64,000 nt of DNA from Voacanga thouarsii (lineage: Eukaryota; Streptophyta; Magnoliopsida; Gentianales; Apocynaceae). The notes under the pieces were generated by a model. It saw only the letters and a list, made by a program, of their open reading frames with translations. It made no database searches and was not told the origin of the DNA. Shown here one piece after another: positions 21,097-32,841 of the stretch. Within the stretch, counting starts at the first letter, position 1. Each line of letters begins with the position of its first letter. The position numbers and the translations under genes were made by a program. The stretch is from NCBI GenBank assembly GCA_026120185.1, contig JANUWF010001188.1, positions 2,914,001-2,978,000 on the forward strand, in the 5' to 3' direction.

Positions 21097-22727
21097 GAAA
21101 AGAAACCATTAGAATGTTTATACACATAGGTTCTCATTAGAGATCAAGATTGAAGGAGATGAAGTTGTTAGAATAAATTTACCTTGAAGGTGTTCTTGTC
21201 CTTCACAGAAATTTCTGGTTTTAATCTGAAGTAGCAAGATGATTTATGGAGTTTGATGTTTAGAATGGGGTTGATGGACTCACGACAGTGAGTAGGTCAA
21301 ATCTGGAAGTTTTAGAGAGGATTTGAGATGGTTTGGAGGGGTATTAGGTGAAGGAAAGAGGTAGGTGTTCTTGGTATAGTGTGTGTGTTCTTGGAGGTTG
21401 AGAGAATTCGAGAGATTAGATTTGTGTAGCTGCCGAAATTCTGTGAGAGCTAGGGCTGGCCGAATTTCTGTAGGGTTTAGGAAGTTGTTTCTCTTATTTG
21501 GAAGGGAAAAGGAAAGGTTAGTTGTTACAATCCTTGAAGAATATTTTTAGGAAGTGAATTTGGAAACTAAATAATCCAAGAATATCTTGATTGTTGAAGA
21601 GCTTTGGAAGTCTGCCATGGCCGACTGTTTGAGTAGAATTTCGGTGGGATTAATGCTGGTTTATGGAAGCTTATGGTGGCCGAAAGTAGGGTGCTCAATG
21701 GTGAAGAAGAAGTCTGGTTATTTGGGGAATGCATTATGGAAAGTTGCTAAACAAAGGTGGCTGGAATTTTGGAAATCAATCAAGCATAATTGCAGGGATT
21801 TGTTGGAGAGATTTTCGGACAGCCATTGCTGAATTTCGTGCAGAAGCTTAAGGGAAACGATGGAGCTCTGTTACTGGAGGTTTAAGGAAGGTTTATGCAG
21901 AACAAGGGTGGTATTTCGGCTGGAAGAAGATTGGGAAACAAAGCTGGAAAATTTTCTTGCACAGAATTTCGCTGGGCAGAAATTTTCTAGACAGATTTTG
22001 GGCTGCCATTTCCAGCCAACTTGCAGAGAGTTTGAAGGGGAATTTTGGGGGTATTCAAGGCTGGTTTCCAGCCTTCTTCATGGAGGAAAAACATGGCTAA
22101 GGTGCTGCACAAAATCTGGAAGAAAACAGCTTGGTTTTTGACTCTCAAAGTGGCGATTTGTACAGGAATTTTTCCTGTTGTTGCTCCAGCTTTGAGCAGT
22201 CCGAAAATGGCCAGGAAATTCATATTGCAAACTGATCCTAAAGACCATTTTTCTGGCAGCATTTGGGAGGGAATGTTAGCTAAGAAACTTGACACTTTCA
22301 AGGCACAATAAGCTGGAAAATTTCAGCTCATTCCAAGAAGGAAGATGAACTAGCTAGAGTGAATTTTCAAGAAGGTCACTTGAGGGATTTTTTCCTCTTG
22401 GAATTTCCCACAACTCTTCCACATTTTTCAGACCATATGAAGTCTTTTACTAAGACATTTTGATCCTACAAGATCACAGCACTCTATTGAAATTTCTGGA
22501 AAGAAAATGGCTAGAATCACTTGATCAAACTAATGAGTTGAGAATTAAGGAAAATCAAAGATCAAGGGAAAATGAATTCCCTTTAGGAAATTCGAGTAGG
22601 GTAAGGGAGTAGAATGAGGTTACTCCTAACATATCTCTCTTAGGACATCATCCCTACCTTACTCCAAGCTCATAATGCTGAAATTATTCTTCCCCAAGCA
22701 AAAAATAAAATTTAATCAAGCTAAAGC

Positions 22728-22797
22728 TTCTATGATGGAATTCGAACCCAAGACCTCAAGAATTGATTCCAAAGCTCTAACCACTAAACCACAACAA
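22728..22797 (-). other. tRNA-like A-box/B-box module in LTR
   Basis: The minus strand holds an A-box-like TTTAGTGGTTAGAGC and, about 35 bases on, the B-box-like GGGTTCGAATTCC. The T-arm pairs at four of five positions (one a wobble), but I cannot fold an acceptor stem. It is repeated in the other LTR and, decayed, in the solo LTR. Confidence 0.45.
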
Positions 22798-23044
22798 CTC
22801 TTGTTGTTATTTCCACTAGAAAATTAATTCCTATTTAATCCTCAAGCTATCTTCCTATTTTCACCTTATGCAAAAATTACCATTTTGCCCTTCTCACTCA
22901 ATACTCACCAACAAGGCTTCAAGACAATAAAACTCAAATCTAAAGCACATAAAAATCATATAAAAATATATTAAATTGTGAAATAAGGCATGATATGCAT
23001 CCCAACCCCCTTACTCTAAGGTTGGTCTTGACAGGGGTTTCACA

Positions 23045-23058
23045 TCCTCCCCTCCTTA
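23045..23058 (-). other. Polypurine tract of the Tekay element
   Basis: TAAGGAGGGGAGGA on the minus strand directly before the 3' LTR, preceded by GGGACGAAATTCTTC, a common Tekay context. Confidence 0.85.
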
Positions 23059-23090
23059 GAAGAATTTCGTCCCGAAATTCACGCATACCT

Positions 23091-26000
23091 CTATTTCAGC
23101 TTGGGATACTTCCGCTTAACCCATTCTTCCGACTCCCATGTGGCATCCTGTGTGCCGTGATGCTCCCACTGAATCTTAACCATCGGTATCTGTTTATTTC
23201 GGAGAGTTTTGACATTGCGATCCAATATCCGCACAGGCTTTTCCACGTAGCTCAGGTCGGGCTGCAGTACTAACGGTTCATCATTTAGTACATGATCGGG
23301 ATCCGCATTATACTTCTTTAGTTGTGACACATGAAACACATCATGGATATCCGTCAACCCATCCGGTAGGTCTAATCGGTAAGCTACTAGTCCGATTCTT
23401 TCCTTAATCGGAAACGGCCCCAAATATCTCGGATTCAACTTTTCGCCCTTCGGATGCTTCAAAATTCCCCTATTCTGCGTCAGCTTCAGAAATACGTGGT
23501 CCCTGACTTGAAACTCTAATTCCCTTCTCCGGTTGTCCGCATAGCTCTTCTGCCGGCTCTGAGCTGCCCTTAACCTTTCCCGAATTAGTTTCACTTTATC
23601 CAACATTTCTTGGACACAGACCTCTCCGGTTTTGCTCACATGACCATCTTCCGACCAACTCCAATACAATGGTACTTGACACTTGCACCTATACAGAGCC
23701 TCATATGTGCCATCCCGATCGAAGCTTGATAGCTGTTGTTATATGACAGCTCGGCATACGGTACACACTCGATCCACTTATCCCCAAAATCCAGGACACA
23801 AGATCTCAACATATCTTCTAATATTTGGATCACCCTTTCTGACTGCCTATCGGTCTGCGGATGTGCCGCCGTACTAAATTTCAAATTCGACCCCATTGCC
23901 TCCTGGAACTTTCCCCAAAAACGAGATGTAAACCTCGGGTCTCGGTCTGACACTATGCTCGAAGGCACTCCATGAAGTCGGACTACTTCTCGAACATAAG
24001 TCTGAGCCAGCTTCTCCATAGAATCCCTCACATTTACCGGGATGAAGTGGGCCGACTTGGTCAGTCAATCCACCACCACCCATATGGCGTCCTTCTGAGT
24101 CTTTGGCATGGGAAGTCCGGTGACAAAGTCCATACTCACCTCCTCCCACTTCCATTCCGGTATTGGCAGTGGCTGCAATAGTCCTGCTGACTTCTTGTGC
24201 TCCGCTTTAACTTTCTGGCAGGTAAGACAGGTCGATACATACTTGACCACATCCCGCTTCAGTCCGGGCCACCAATATGCTCTCTTCAAATCCTGATACA
24301 TCTTGACTTCCCCCGGATGAATGACGTACTTGCTCTTGTGCGCCTCCTCCAAAATTCTGTCCTTCAATTGTTTCTCTCCAGGTACACACAATCGATCTCT
24401 AAAACAAAAAACTCCCGCTCCATCCTAATGAAATTCACCGCCTGGCCGCTTAAGCCCCTTATCCTTGAAGAGTTGAAATTCGGTGTTGTTTCATTAAGCT
24501 TCTACAATTTCTCCCTTCAAATCTGGCGCCAATCTCAAATTGCTGATGATAATTCTTTGTTCTTGCACTTCCACCCTTCTGTCTAACACATCCTGAACTG
24601 CTTGCATCTCCTACACCTTCAGTCTGGCCATTCCATCTTTTCTGCTCAGGGCGTCTGCCACAACGTTGGCCTTCCCGGGATGGTAGTTGATCGGGCAACG
24701 GTATTCCTCCAAGAACTCCATCCACCTTCGCTGCCTCAAGTTCAGATCCTTTTGAGTAAATATATACTTCAGACTCTTATGGTCGGTCAACACCTCATAT
24801 TCGGCTCCATACAAGTAGTGTCGCCATTTCTTTAGGGCGAACACTATAGCTACCAGCTCCAGATCATGAGTGGGGTAGTTCACCTCATGAGGTCGTAACT
24901 TCCGAGATGCATAAGCAATCACTTTTCCATCTTGCATCAACACCACTCCCAGTCCCTTTTTCGAAGCGTCGGTGTACAGCGCGTAAGGTTTGCCTTCCTC
25001 CGGTAGACTCAATACCGGTGCTGTCATCAGTCTCTCCTTCAATTCTTGGAAACTTTTCTCACATTTTTCCTTCCATACAAATGGAACATCCTTTCTCAAC
25101 AAACGGGTCATTGGCGATGCGAGCGTCGAAAATCCCTTGATAAACCTTCGGTAGTATCCAGCCAATCCCAAGAAACTCCGAATCTCGGTAATATTCCCTA
25201 GCTGCTTCCAATCTGATACCGCTTCAACCTTTGTCGGATCTACCTTGATACCTTCCTTGGTTACCACATGACCATGGAATGCCACACTGTCTAGCCAGAA
25301 TTCACACTGGCTAAATTTCGCGTATAGCTTGTGCTCCAGCAGTTTCTCCAGCACGAGCCTCAGATGCTCTGCATGCTCCTCCAGACTCTTGGAGTAAATC
25401 AAAATGTCGTCGATGAAGACCACCACAAACTTGTCCAGATAGGGTTGGAATACTAGGTGCATCAGGTCCATAAATACTACTGGGGCATTGGTCACCCCGA
25501 ACGGCATTACCATGAACTCGTAATGTCCATATTTGGTGTTGAAGGCTGTCTTGGGGATATCTTCCTTTCTTATCCGCACTTGGTAATATCCTTGTCTCAG
25601 ATCCAACTTGGAATAGAAACTGAATCCCTGTAGCTGATCAAATAGGTCGTCAATCAGGGGTAGGGGTACTTGTTCTTAATCGTCAAATTGTTCAGCCTTC
25701 GGTAGTCGATACATAGCCTTAGGGTTCCGTCCTTCTTCTTTACAAATAGCACAGGCGCTCCCCACGGCGACGTGCTCGGTCTAATATAGCCTTGACCAAC
25801 TAGCTCCTCTAGTTGCTCTTTCAACTCTTTCAACTCTGCCAGTGCCATCCAGTACGGCGTCCGCGATACTGGTTCTGCTCCGAGAACTAAGTCTATGGTG
25901 AATTCCACTTCTTAACTAGGAGGTAGAGAATCAAGCTCCGCCGGAAACACATCGGGAAAATCTTTTACCACTTCCGTGTCTTCCAGAGTGCACTGGTCCT

Positions 26001-27648
26001 TTGGTTTGTTCATCATGTAAGCCAGATAACCTTGACATCCTTGCCTTAATAATTTTCGGGCCTTAGCCCCCGCAATCAAGTACTTAAGTTCTTTCACCCT
26101 TTTGCCATTGAATTCCAATATATCATAACCTGGCCTGACGAATTGGACTGACTTATTTTTACAGTTTACCCTAGCGCCATGCTTGGCTAACCAGTCCATT
26201 CCCAGAATCAAGTCATAATCCTCAATGTCTAACACAATCAAATCTCCCTCCAGGTTTTCTCTCCCTACATTAATCTTACAATCCTTCACATACCGATCCG
26301 CTTGCGCCATCTTCCCCAAAAGTGTGCTTACTTCTAAAACGAAAGGTAGCTCCACTCCATCCCAACCTAAATGATATGCACACAACTTGTTTACATAGGA
26401 ATAAGTAGAGCCAGGATCAATCAAAGCATTAACGGAACGTCCTTGAATAGTGAACGTACCTTCTACCACCGCTGCATCGGCCCCAACTTCCTCTCTGTTG
26501 AGGGCGAACACCTTGGCCTTCACTTGCGGCTTCGGTGCTCCACTCCCGGATGCTCCCGTGGTGTTGGCTCGGTTGTGTCCCGGGTTCTGAGCCGGGTTTC
26601 CTTGCCCGACGCTGTGCAATTTGGAGCAGGTGTTCCTCAGGTGGTTTTGGTCGCCACAGTGATAGCATTTCTTTTCACCACCCTCAGACCAACAATATCT
26701 CTCGGTGTGGCCTTTTCTTCCACACTATCTGCATGATGGGAGATTTGGGGCAGGTCCACTTGGTGCTGTCCGGGCTTGCTTTCCCCGATTCTGCCATTGA
26801 TGATTGGCGGGGCACTTATGTGGTTGCGGTCTTGGGAAATGTCCCTGCGGCTGCCTTGGCGACTGGAAAGGTTTGGCCGCCATCCTACTGCGGTCCTCAT
26901 TCTCCGTGCGAGTAGCTGCGTCCACAGCCCCCGAATAAGTTGTCGGTGGAGCAGGAGCCAGTGCTCTCCTCAGTTCCGGTCTCAGCCCCTTGACGAATTG
27001 CCTCATCTTGTTCTGCTCAGTGTTAACCAATATTCGACAGTATTTTGACAATTGAATGAATCGCGCTGCATATTGAGCCACTGGCATGCTTCCCTATCTC
27101 AGATTCTGAAATTCATCCTCTCGCTTTTCCATAATCCACTGAGGGATGTACTCCGTCCTGAAGGCTTCAATGAAACTGGACCACGTCCATTCTTGCTCAT
27201 CCATCTCCCAGTCATCTTGGACCCATTGCCACCATGCCCGAGCTGGTCCTCTCAATCGAAAAGCTGCAAACTTCACCATCCGCTCCTCAACATACTGGAG
27301 CGTTGCGAAAATGTCCTCCATTTGCTCAACCCATTGTTCGGCCTTCTGATCTTGTTCGACTTCTCCCATAAAGACGGGCGGTTGAAATTTCAAAAACCTC
27401 TCTAAGGCCTCATCTTCCCCTCTAGGTTTCCTTCGCTCGGTCAGCGTCTGAAGAATCTCGGTCATCTTACTGAGTGCCTGGCCCATTGACACATCAACCG
27501 GGGCATCGGACCCCATTCCCATTTCTGGATCACTTTGTCCATTACTCGGATTGGGTGATTGCATCTGTTCAGTTTCAACTTCCAGTTCTATGGGGTCTAC
27601 CTCCGGAATCCTTCTGGCTAAAGAAGCTGCACGTCGCTTGGGTGCCAT
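23091..27648 (-). pseudogene. Tekay gag-pol polyprotein with chromodomain (broken)
   Basis: One long frame starting MAPKRRAASLARR at 27648. Gag ends in two zinc knuckles (about 26735-26635). The first has lost a residue to TAG between its Cys; the second reads CYHCGDQNHLRNTC. Protease shows DPGST in place of DSGST (about 26440). RT carries FIDD at about 25417-25406 and RNase H carries TDAS. Integrase has an HHCC zinc region (24340-24210) and the core D, D, E in MDFVTG, SDRDP and SERVIQ. A chromodomain lies at about 23240-23095. Lesions: stops at 27094-27096, 26722-26724, 25909-25911, 24609-24611, near 24480-24420 and at 24062-24064; single-base deletions near 25645 and 23707. Several stops look like CAG to TAG or CGA to TGA. 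It cannot make an intact polyprotein. Confidence 0.88.
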
Positions 27649-27907
27649 TCTATACCATACCTCAAATGTTAAGTGTATGCATTCCAATATTAAACCATTT
27701 TAGTAGTGCATGCATACATGGCCAAGTATGAGCTGGAAGAAATCAGATGCAACTTATTTAAAAGATTGCTCAGAAATATCGATTTCAAAAATTGACTTGA
27801 ATAAATCTAAAGGTGTGAACAGAACATAGAATTGGAAATCTTTGACAAACTAGTTCTCGAAAGACAACAAATAAATAATAATCCAAAACAAAATAACTCC
27901 TAACTCT
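27649..27907 (-). other. Tekay leader between the acidic frame and gag
   Basis: A/T-rich untranslated segment. I see no frame or clear structural signal in it. Confidence 0.5.
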
Positions 27908-28405
27908 CTAATCCTCATCAGAACCCTCATCATCAGCCTCATATAACCAACCCCCAGTGTTCTTGGAAAAATCTACCCTATCCCTGCTAGCAAATCCTTC
28001 CATGGGCTCCTTCCCAAGGCACCTAGAACTCTCCTCGGGTTCCCTTCGGCTGGAAGAAGGAAGAAAAGAAGACCTAGGCGGAAACTCATAGTCTATCTCC
28101 CCCGGGTCATCGCTATCTGCTGCTAAGTCCACCTCGGGATTAGGAGGGTGGGGTCCAGGCTCCACTATCATCACCTCATCCTCACTATCAGAGCTTATGT
28201 CTATCACCGGAATCGGGGGTGGCTCAATGATTTGGACCTCGTCCTCACTGCTATCCTCCATAGGGTTAATCTCATCATCACTGTTATCCACCATAGGGAC
28301 AACTGGCTGATGGGCAGGCTGGGGAACTGGAAGGTCCTCCAGGTCTAGATAGTAAGGTGGGTGCCACTGCTGCCCTTTTCTCGCGGTCCTAAGCAGTCTA
28401 ATCAT
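27908..28405 (-). CDS. Acidic 165-residue protein with SUMO-interacting-like motifs, upstream of Tekay gag
   Basis: Uninterrupted frame beginning MIRLLRTARKGQQW about 100 bases after the 5' LTR and ending ADDEGSDED. It is Pro- and Asp/Glu/Ser-rich. Four short hydrophobic cores sit next to acidic Ser/Asp/Glu runs: SSEDEVQIIE (52-61), PVIDISSDSEDE (66-77), VMIVE (78-82) and VDLAADSDD (92-100). VIDISSDSEDE closely resembles the SUMO-interacting motif of PIAS-type ligases (hydrophobic core, then Ser and acidic residues). A CTGTAGG just before the ATG could be a splice acceptor. It is outside the usual Tekay gene content and I recognise no family. It is intact while gag-pol is not, although its short length makes that weak evidence. 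Function is inferred only from motifs. Confidence 0.55.
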   Translation of the reverse strand: MIRLLRTARKGQQWHPPYYLDLEDLPVPQPAHQPVVPMVDNSDDEINPMEDSSEDEVQIIEPPPIPVIDISSDSEDEVMIVEPGPHPPNPEVDLAADSDDPGEIDYEFPPRSSFLPSSSRREPEESSRCLGKEPMEGFASRDRVDFSKNTGGWLYEADDEGSDED

Positions 28406-28490
28406 CCTACAGCATCAACAAGATAGGTTAGATGAAGATTTAAACATAAATCAATAGAATATATATCATCAATATTTGCCTATAACCTTG

Positions 28491-28502
28491 TCTCTGATAC
28501 CA
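28491..28502 (-). other. Primer binding site of the Tekay element (tRNA-Met type)
   Basis: TGGTATCAGAGA on the minus strand, two bases from the LTR end at 28505. Confidence 0.85.
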
Positions 28503-28802
28503 CTTGTAACACCTCACTACCTAGGCTCGCCAAGGCCGAGGATGTCGCCCCGTCCAAAGGACAAGGGGTCTTTATAACTAGATTATACAAATAAAATAGC
28601 GGAAATAAATGATACTTGAACTTAAATATTTATTACATCCCAAAATAAACATCTATCCAAAATAAATCCGAGAATACCAAAAACAAATCCATAATAAAAA
28701 TTCATCCACTCTCATCTCTCCATAACTTTACACAAACATAAATCATCAAAAATCTTCCAAAGCGGGAATAATCTAGCTACCCGTCCCCACAAGCAGACCG
28801 AC

Positions 28803-29628
28803 CTGAAAACATGGTAAAAAGGTGGTGAGACAGAAATCTCAGTAAGTCCGTGTGTGTTTATGTGTCAGGTGAAAACATTTCGTGAATGCAAAGTATAAAA
28901 TTCTTTATAAGAGATCACTGGCAAGCAATAAACATCTGTCAAAAATAAGAGTGGTGTTTTAGCATTTTCAGCCATACATAATTTATAAAATCAACCACTC
29001 AAAAGAAAGGATTACGGGTTACCACACGTTGGGTCACATAACCGAATGGTCAGCATGCCACACCTTGTGCATACCGCCGGTAAGAATGCCACACTTTGTG
29101 CAGACTAACAAAAGTAGGTGATCGTCCTACTGGGTAAGATACTCCTCCTTCTCTATACCCAAACAACAACCGGGTGTCTATTCCGGTATAACACAATCAC
29201 TTGACTGAAGAGAACACTGCTAGCTCGGACCGGCACAACCTACTGGACCGACGTCCTATCCGGGAAGGACTCACCCCTCAGAGGTGGCCACCTACTGAGA
29301 GACTTACCCTAACCCCTCAAAGACTAGTCTTAGTAGTCCACCCTTATTGAGTACTCAACGTAACGTATCCCACTTGGGGAAAATGAACAAACACAGTTCC
29401 ACTTGAACATGGCAAATAAAGGGTTTCATAATCTTTGTCAAAAACAGTTTCAGAAAGAGTTCTGAGTTTGAGTAAATCTACTTGATAAATTTCAAATAAC
29501 TCATTTAACGGAAATAAAACAACAGACAACCCTCAATTGTCTTTACAAAAATGAGTGTCCATGCACTCTACATTTGGCTTGCCATAATTAAACATTTTTC
29601 AACAATCAGGTTTTATGCAGGAGCTTAC
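28803..29628 (-). other. Candidate intron within the Tekay LTR (5' LTR copy)
   Basis: Donor CAG|GTAAGC at 29628 and acceptor TTTTCAG|GTCGG at 28803 (826 bases), equivalent to 19041-19845. In the 5' LTR this would lie in the transcribed leader if transcription starts upstream of 29628. Confidence 0.4.
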
Positions 29629-30868
29629 CTGATTCTTGCTCACAACAACAAGGTCTCCAACAGCTGACCTAACCCCACATGGGCAAATACAAATCACAAT
29701 CAATTCCAAGCTACAATCCACTTCCTCAATTTTAAATCAACTCCTCTTACTACTACCGTGATCCAAGTGTCCCAAGCTTTAAGGTCAAACAATACATAAA
29801 TAGGTTTGTAGGTTGAGCCTAATTTGATATTTAAAATAATTAATGATTTGAGAAATAATTCTAATAAGTTGAAATTTAAATCTTGCTAGGGAAAATTTAG
29901 AGTTTATTTGCTCAAGAGTCCTAGGTAGTAATAAGTAAAATAATGATTTAATAATAGTTTAGTTGTTAGAAAATAATTGGTTGCTAAAACTAGTTGAGAT
30001 TAAATTTAATGAGTCTTGCTTGGAAAATAATAAGTAAACTTTTAAAAGGGATTTGATTTAATAAATATTTTACTAATTATAATTATTTCCATAAAAGGCT
30101 TCAATTGATTTCTTTATTTTAAATAATATTTATTTATTTTATTTTCTAGTAAAATTATTATTTATTTGACCAAAATATCCTTTATGTATATAATAATCCA
30201 AATCTACCATTCTTAGGGTTTTTTCGACATTTACAAGGAAAATTTTATATCATTAAATATTTTATTTATGAAATAAAATAGTGATATAAAATTAGTTTAG
30301 GGACAACTAGATCATGGTCAAATTTCTATGGCTTACCACAATCAAGAACATATGCAATCCTTCCATTCATCAAATCATCCAAATCATGCACATAAGCATA
30401 GATCTAAATTTATTAAAACATGATCTAACCTCTACCAGCATAAATATGATCATGGCTTCAATAATCTAACATGCATATAAATCCTATTCACCAAAGGTGA
30501 CATAATCTCTAGCATGCTTTATCTCAAATACTTCATGCATCAAACCTCAAATAATCACACAGTAAACCGAGATAATCCTCCCATGCATAAATCCCATCCC
30601 CTTCACAATCATACACATATTCATGCTTCAATCTCAATAATACATACTCAAATCCTATCACCATCCACCCACTCTCAACATCATCCTAGAGACATGATTC
30701 TAGAGTTAAAAAGAAGAATTGAAGGGACTTAATTGATCGATGAATGCTTTGAAGGAGTTTAGAATAGATCTCAACTCCTTGATGCCTAACTTTGTCCAAG
30801 GGAGATGGCGAAAACATGGACATGGGGAAAAGGAGCCATCCGGCCAAGAGAGGGAGGCTTTCGGCCAT

Positions 30869-30893
30869 GAGAGAGAGAGAGAGAGAGAGAGAG
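30869..30893 (-). repeat. (GA)n microsatellite in Tekay LTR
   Basis: A 25-base GA run, four bases longer than its partner at 21076-21096. Confidence 0.9.
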
Positions 30894-32523
30894 GAAAAGA
30901 AACCATTAGCATGTTTATACACATAGGTTCTCATTAGAGATCAAGATTGGAGGAGATGAAGTTGTTAGAATAAATTTACCTTGAAGGTGTTCTTATCCTT
31001 CACAGAAATTTCTGGTTTTGATCCGAAATAGCAAGATGATTTGTGGAGTTTGATGTTTAGAATAGGGTTGATGGACTCACGACAGTGAGTAGGTCAAATC
31101 TGGAAGTTTTAGAGAGGATTTGAGATGGTTTGGAGGGGTATTAGGTGAAGGAAAGAGGTAGGTGTTCTTGGTATAGTGTGTGTGTTCTTGGAGGTTGAGA
31201 GAATTCGAGAGATTAGATTTGTGTAGCTGCCGAAATTCTGTGAGAGCTAGGGCTGGCCGAATTTCTGTAGGGTTTAGGAAGTTGTTTCTCTTATTTGGAA
31301 GGGAAAAGGAAATGTTAGTTGTTACAATCCTTGAAGAATATTTTTAGGAAGTGAATTTGGAAACTAAATATTCCAAGAATATCTTGATTGTTGGAGAGCT
31401 TTGGAAGTCTGCCATGGCCGACTGTTTGAGCAGAATTTCGGTGGGATTAATGCTGGTTTATGGAAGCTTATGGTGGCCGAAAGTAGGGTGCTCAATGGTG
31501 AAGAAGAAGTCTGGTTATTTGGGGAATGCATTATGGAAAGTTGCTAAACAAAGGTGGTTGGAATTTTGGAAATCAATCAAGCATAATTGCAGGGATTTGT
31601 TGGAGAGATTTTCGGACAGCCATTGCTGAATTTCGTGTAGAAGCTTAAGGGAAACGATGGAGCTCTGTTACTGGAGGTTTAAGGAAGGTTTATGAAGAAC
31701 AAGGGTGGTGTTTCAGCTGGAAGAAGATTAGGAAACAAAGCTGGAAAATTTTCTTGCACAGAATTTCGCTGGGCAGAAATTTTCTGGACAGATTTTGGGC
31801 TGCCATTTCCAGCCAACTTGAAGAGAGTTTGAAGGGGAATTTTGGGGGTGTTCAAGGCTGGTTTCCAGCCTTGTTCATGGAGGAAAAATATGGTTAAGGT
31901 GCTGCATAAAATCTGGAAGAAAACAGCTTGGTTTTTTACTCTCAAAGTGGCAATTTGTACTGGAATTTTTCCTGTTGTTGCTCCAGCTTTGAGCAATCCG
32001 AAAATGGCCAAGAAATTCAGATTGCAAACTGATCCTAAAGACCATTTTTTTGGCAGCATTTGGGAGGGAATGTTAGCTAAGAAACTCGACACTTTCAAGG
32101 CACAATAAGCTGGAAAATTTTAGCTCATTCCAAGAAGGAAGATGAACTAGCTAGAGTGAATTTTCAGCAAGCTCACTAGAGGGATTTTTTCCTCTTGGAT
32201 TTTCCCACAACTCTTCCACATTTTTCAGACCATAAGAAGTCTTTTACTAAGACATTTTGATCCTATAAGATCACAGCACTCTACTGAAATTTCTGGAAAG
32301 AAAATGGCTAGAATCACTTGATCAAACTAATGAGTTGAGAATTAAGGAAAATCAAAGATCAAGGGAAAATGAATTCCTTTTAGGAAATTCGAGTAGGGTA
32401 AGGGAGTAAAATGAGGTTACTCCTAACATGTCTCTCTTAGGACATCATCCCTACCTTACTCCAAGCTCATAAGGCCGAAATTATTCTTCCCCAAGCAAAA
32501 AATAAAATTTAATCAAGCTAAAG

Positions 32524-32594
32524 CTTCGATGATGGAATTCGAACCCAAGACCTCAAGAATTGATTCCAAAGCTCTAACCACTAAACCACAACAA
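32524..32594 (-). other. tRNA-like module, 5' LTR copy
   Basis: Same A-box-like and B-box-like words as 22728-22797. Confidence 0.45.
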
Positions 32595-32841
32595 CTCTTG
32601 TTGTTATTTCCACTAGAAAATTAATTCCTATTTAATCCTTAAGCTATCTTCCTATTTTCACCTCATGCAAAAATTACCATTTTGCCCTTCTCACTCAATA
32701 CTCACCAACAAGGCTTCAAGACAATAAAGCTCAAATCCAAAGCACATGAAAATCATATAAAAATATATTAAATCGTGAAATAAGGCATGATATTCATCCC
32801 AACCCCCTTACTCTAAGATTGGTCTTCATTGGGGTTTCACA

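Larger units (their letters stand above)
18742..23044 (-). repeat. 3' LTR of the Tekay element
   Basis: A 4303-base LTR. On the minus strand it runs from TGTGAAACCCC (23044) to GGTGTTTTA (18742). It contains a tRNA-like module (22728-22797), a GA microsatellite, a donor/acceptor pair (19041-19845), the palindrome TTGAGTACTCAA (19563-19574), repeated CCACACTTTGTGCA words (19274-19320) and a TTATAAAGACCCC block near the 3' end. Short open frames inside it recur in the other LTR only because the LTRs are near-identical. Confidence 0.85.
18742..32841 (-). mobile_element. Ty3/gypsy Tekay/Del chromovirus, full length, decayed
   Basis: A 14.1-kb minus-strand element. It comprises the 5' LTR (28505-32841), tRNA-Met primer site (28491-28502), an extra acidic frame (27908-28405), gag-pol with C-terminal chromodomain (23091-27648), a polypurine tract (23045-23058) and the 3' LTR (18742-23044). 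The long LTRs, domain order and chromodomain place it in the Tekay/Del clade. By eye the LTRs show about four substitutions in roughly 190 aligned bases (20998-21180 versus 30791-30960), so it is much younger than its host copia. The outer end at 18742 reads TAAAACACC instead of TGTAACACC. Confidence 0.85.
28505..32841 (-). repeat. 5' LTR of the Tekay element
   Basis: A 4337-base near-identical partner of 18742-23044, running from TGTGAAACCCC (32841) to GGTGTTACA (28505) on the minus strand. Relative to the 3' LTR it has an extra piece of about 40 bases near 29030-29080, carrying one more CACACTTTGTGCA-like word. It carries the same candidate intron, palindrome (29347-29358) and tRNA-like module. 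Confidence 0.85.

Noticed and set aside
21587..22311. Open frames recurring at the same spot in both Tekay LTRs (also 31351-32108)
   Set aside because: The recurrence reflects near-identity of the two LTRs of one element, not conservation. I see no codon-like pattern or known motif, and I did not find the frames preserved in the solo LTR.
22728..22797. A genuine tRNA gene
   Set aside because: A- and B-box-like words are present but no acceptor stem forms, the T-arm is imperfect, and it sits inside an LTR in repeated copies. Kept only as a tRNA-like module.
22995..27731. Plus-strand frames opposite the Tekay gag-pol
   Set aside because: They are antisense shadows of a G/C-richer coding region; the minus strand carries recognisable gag, protease, RT, RNase H, integrase and chromodomain.
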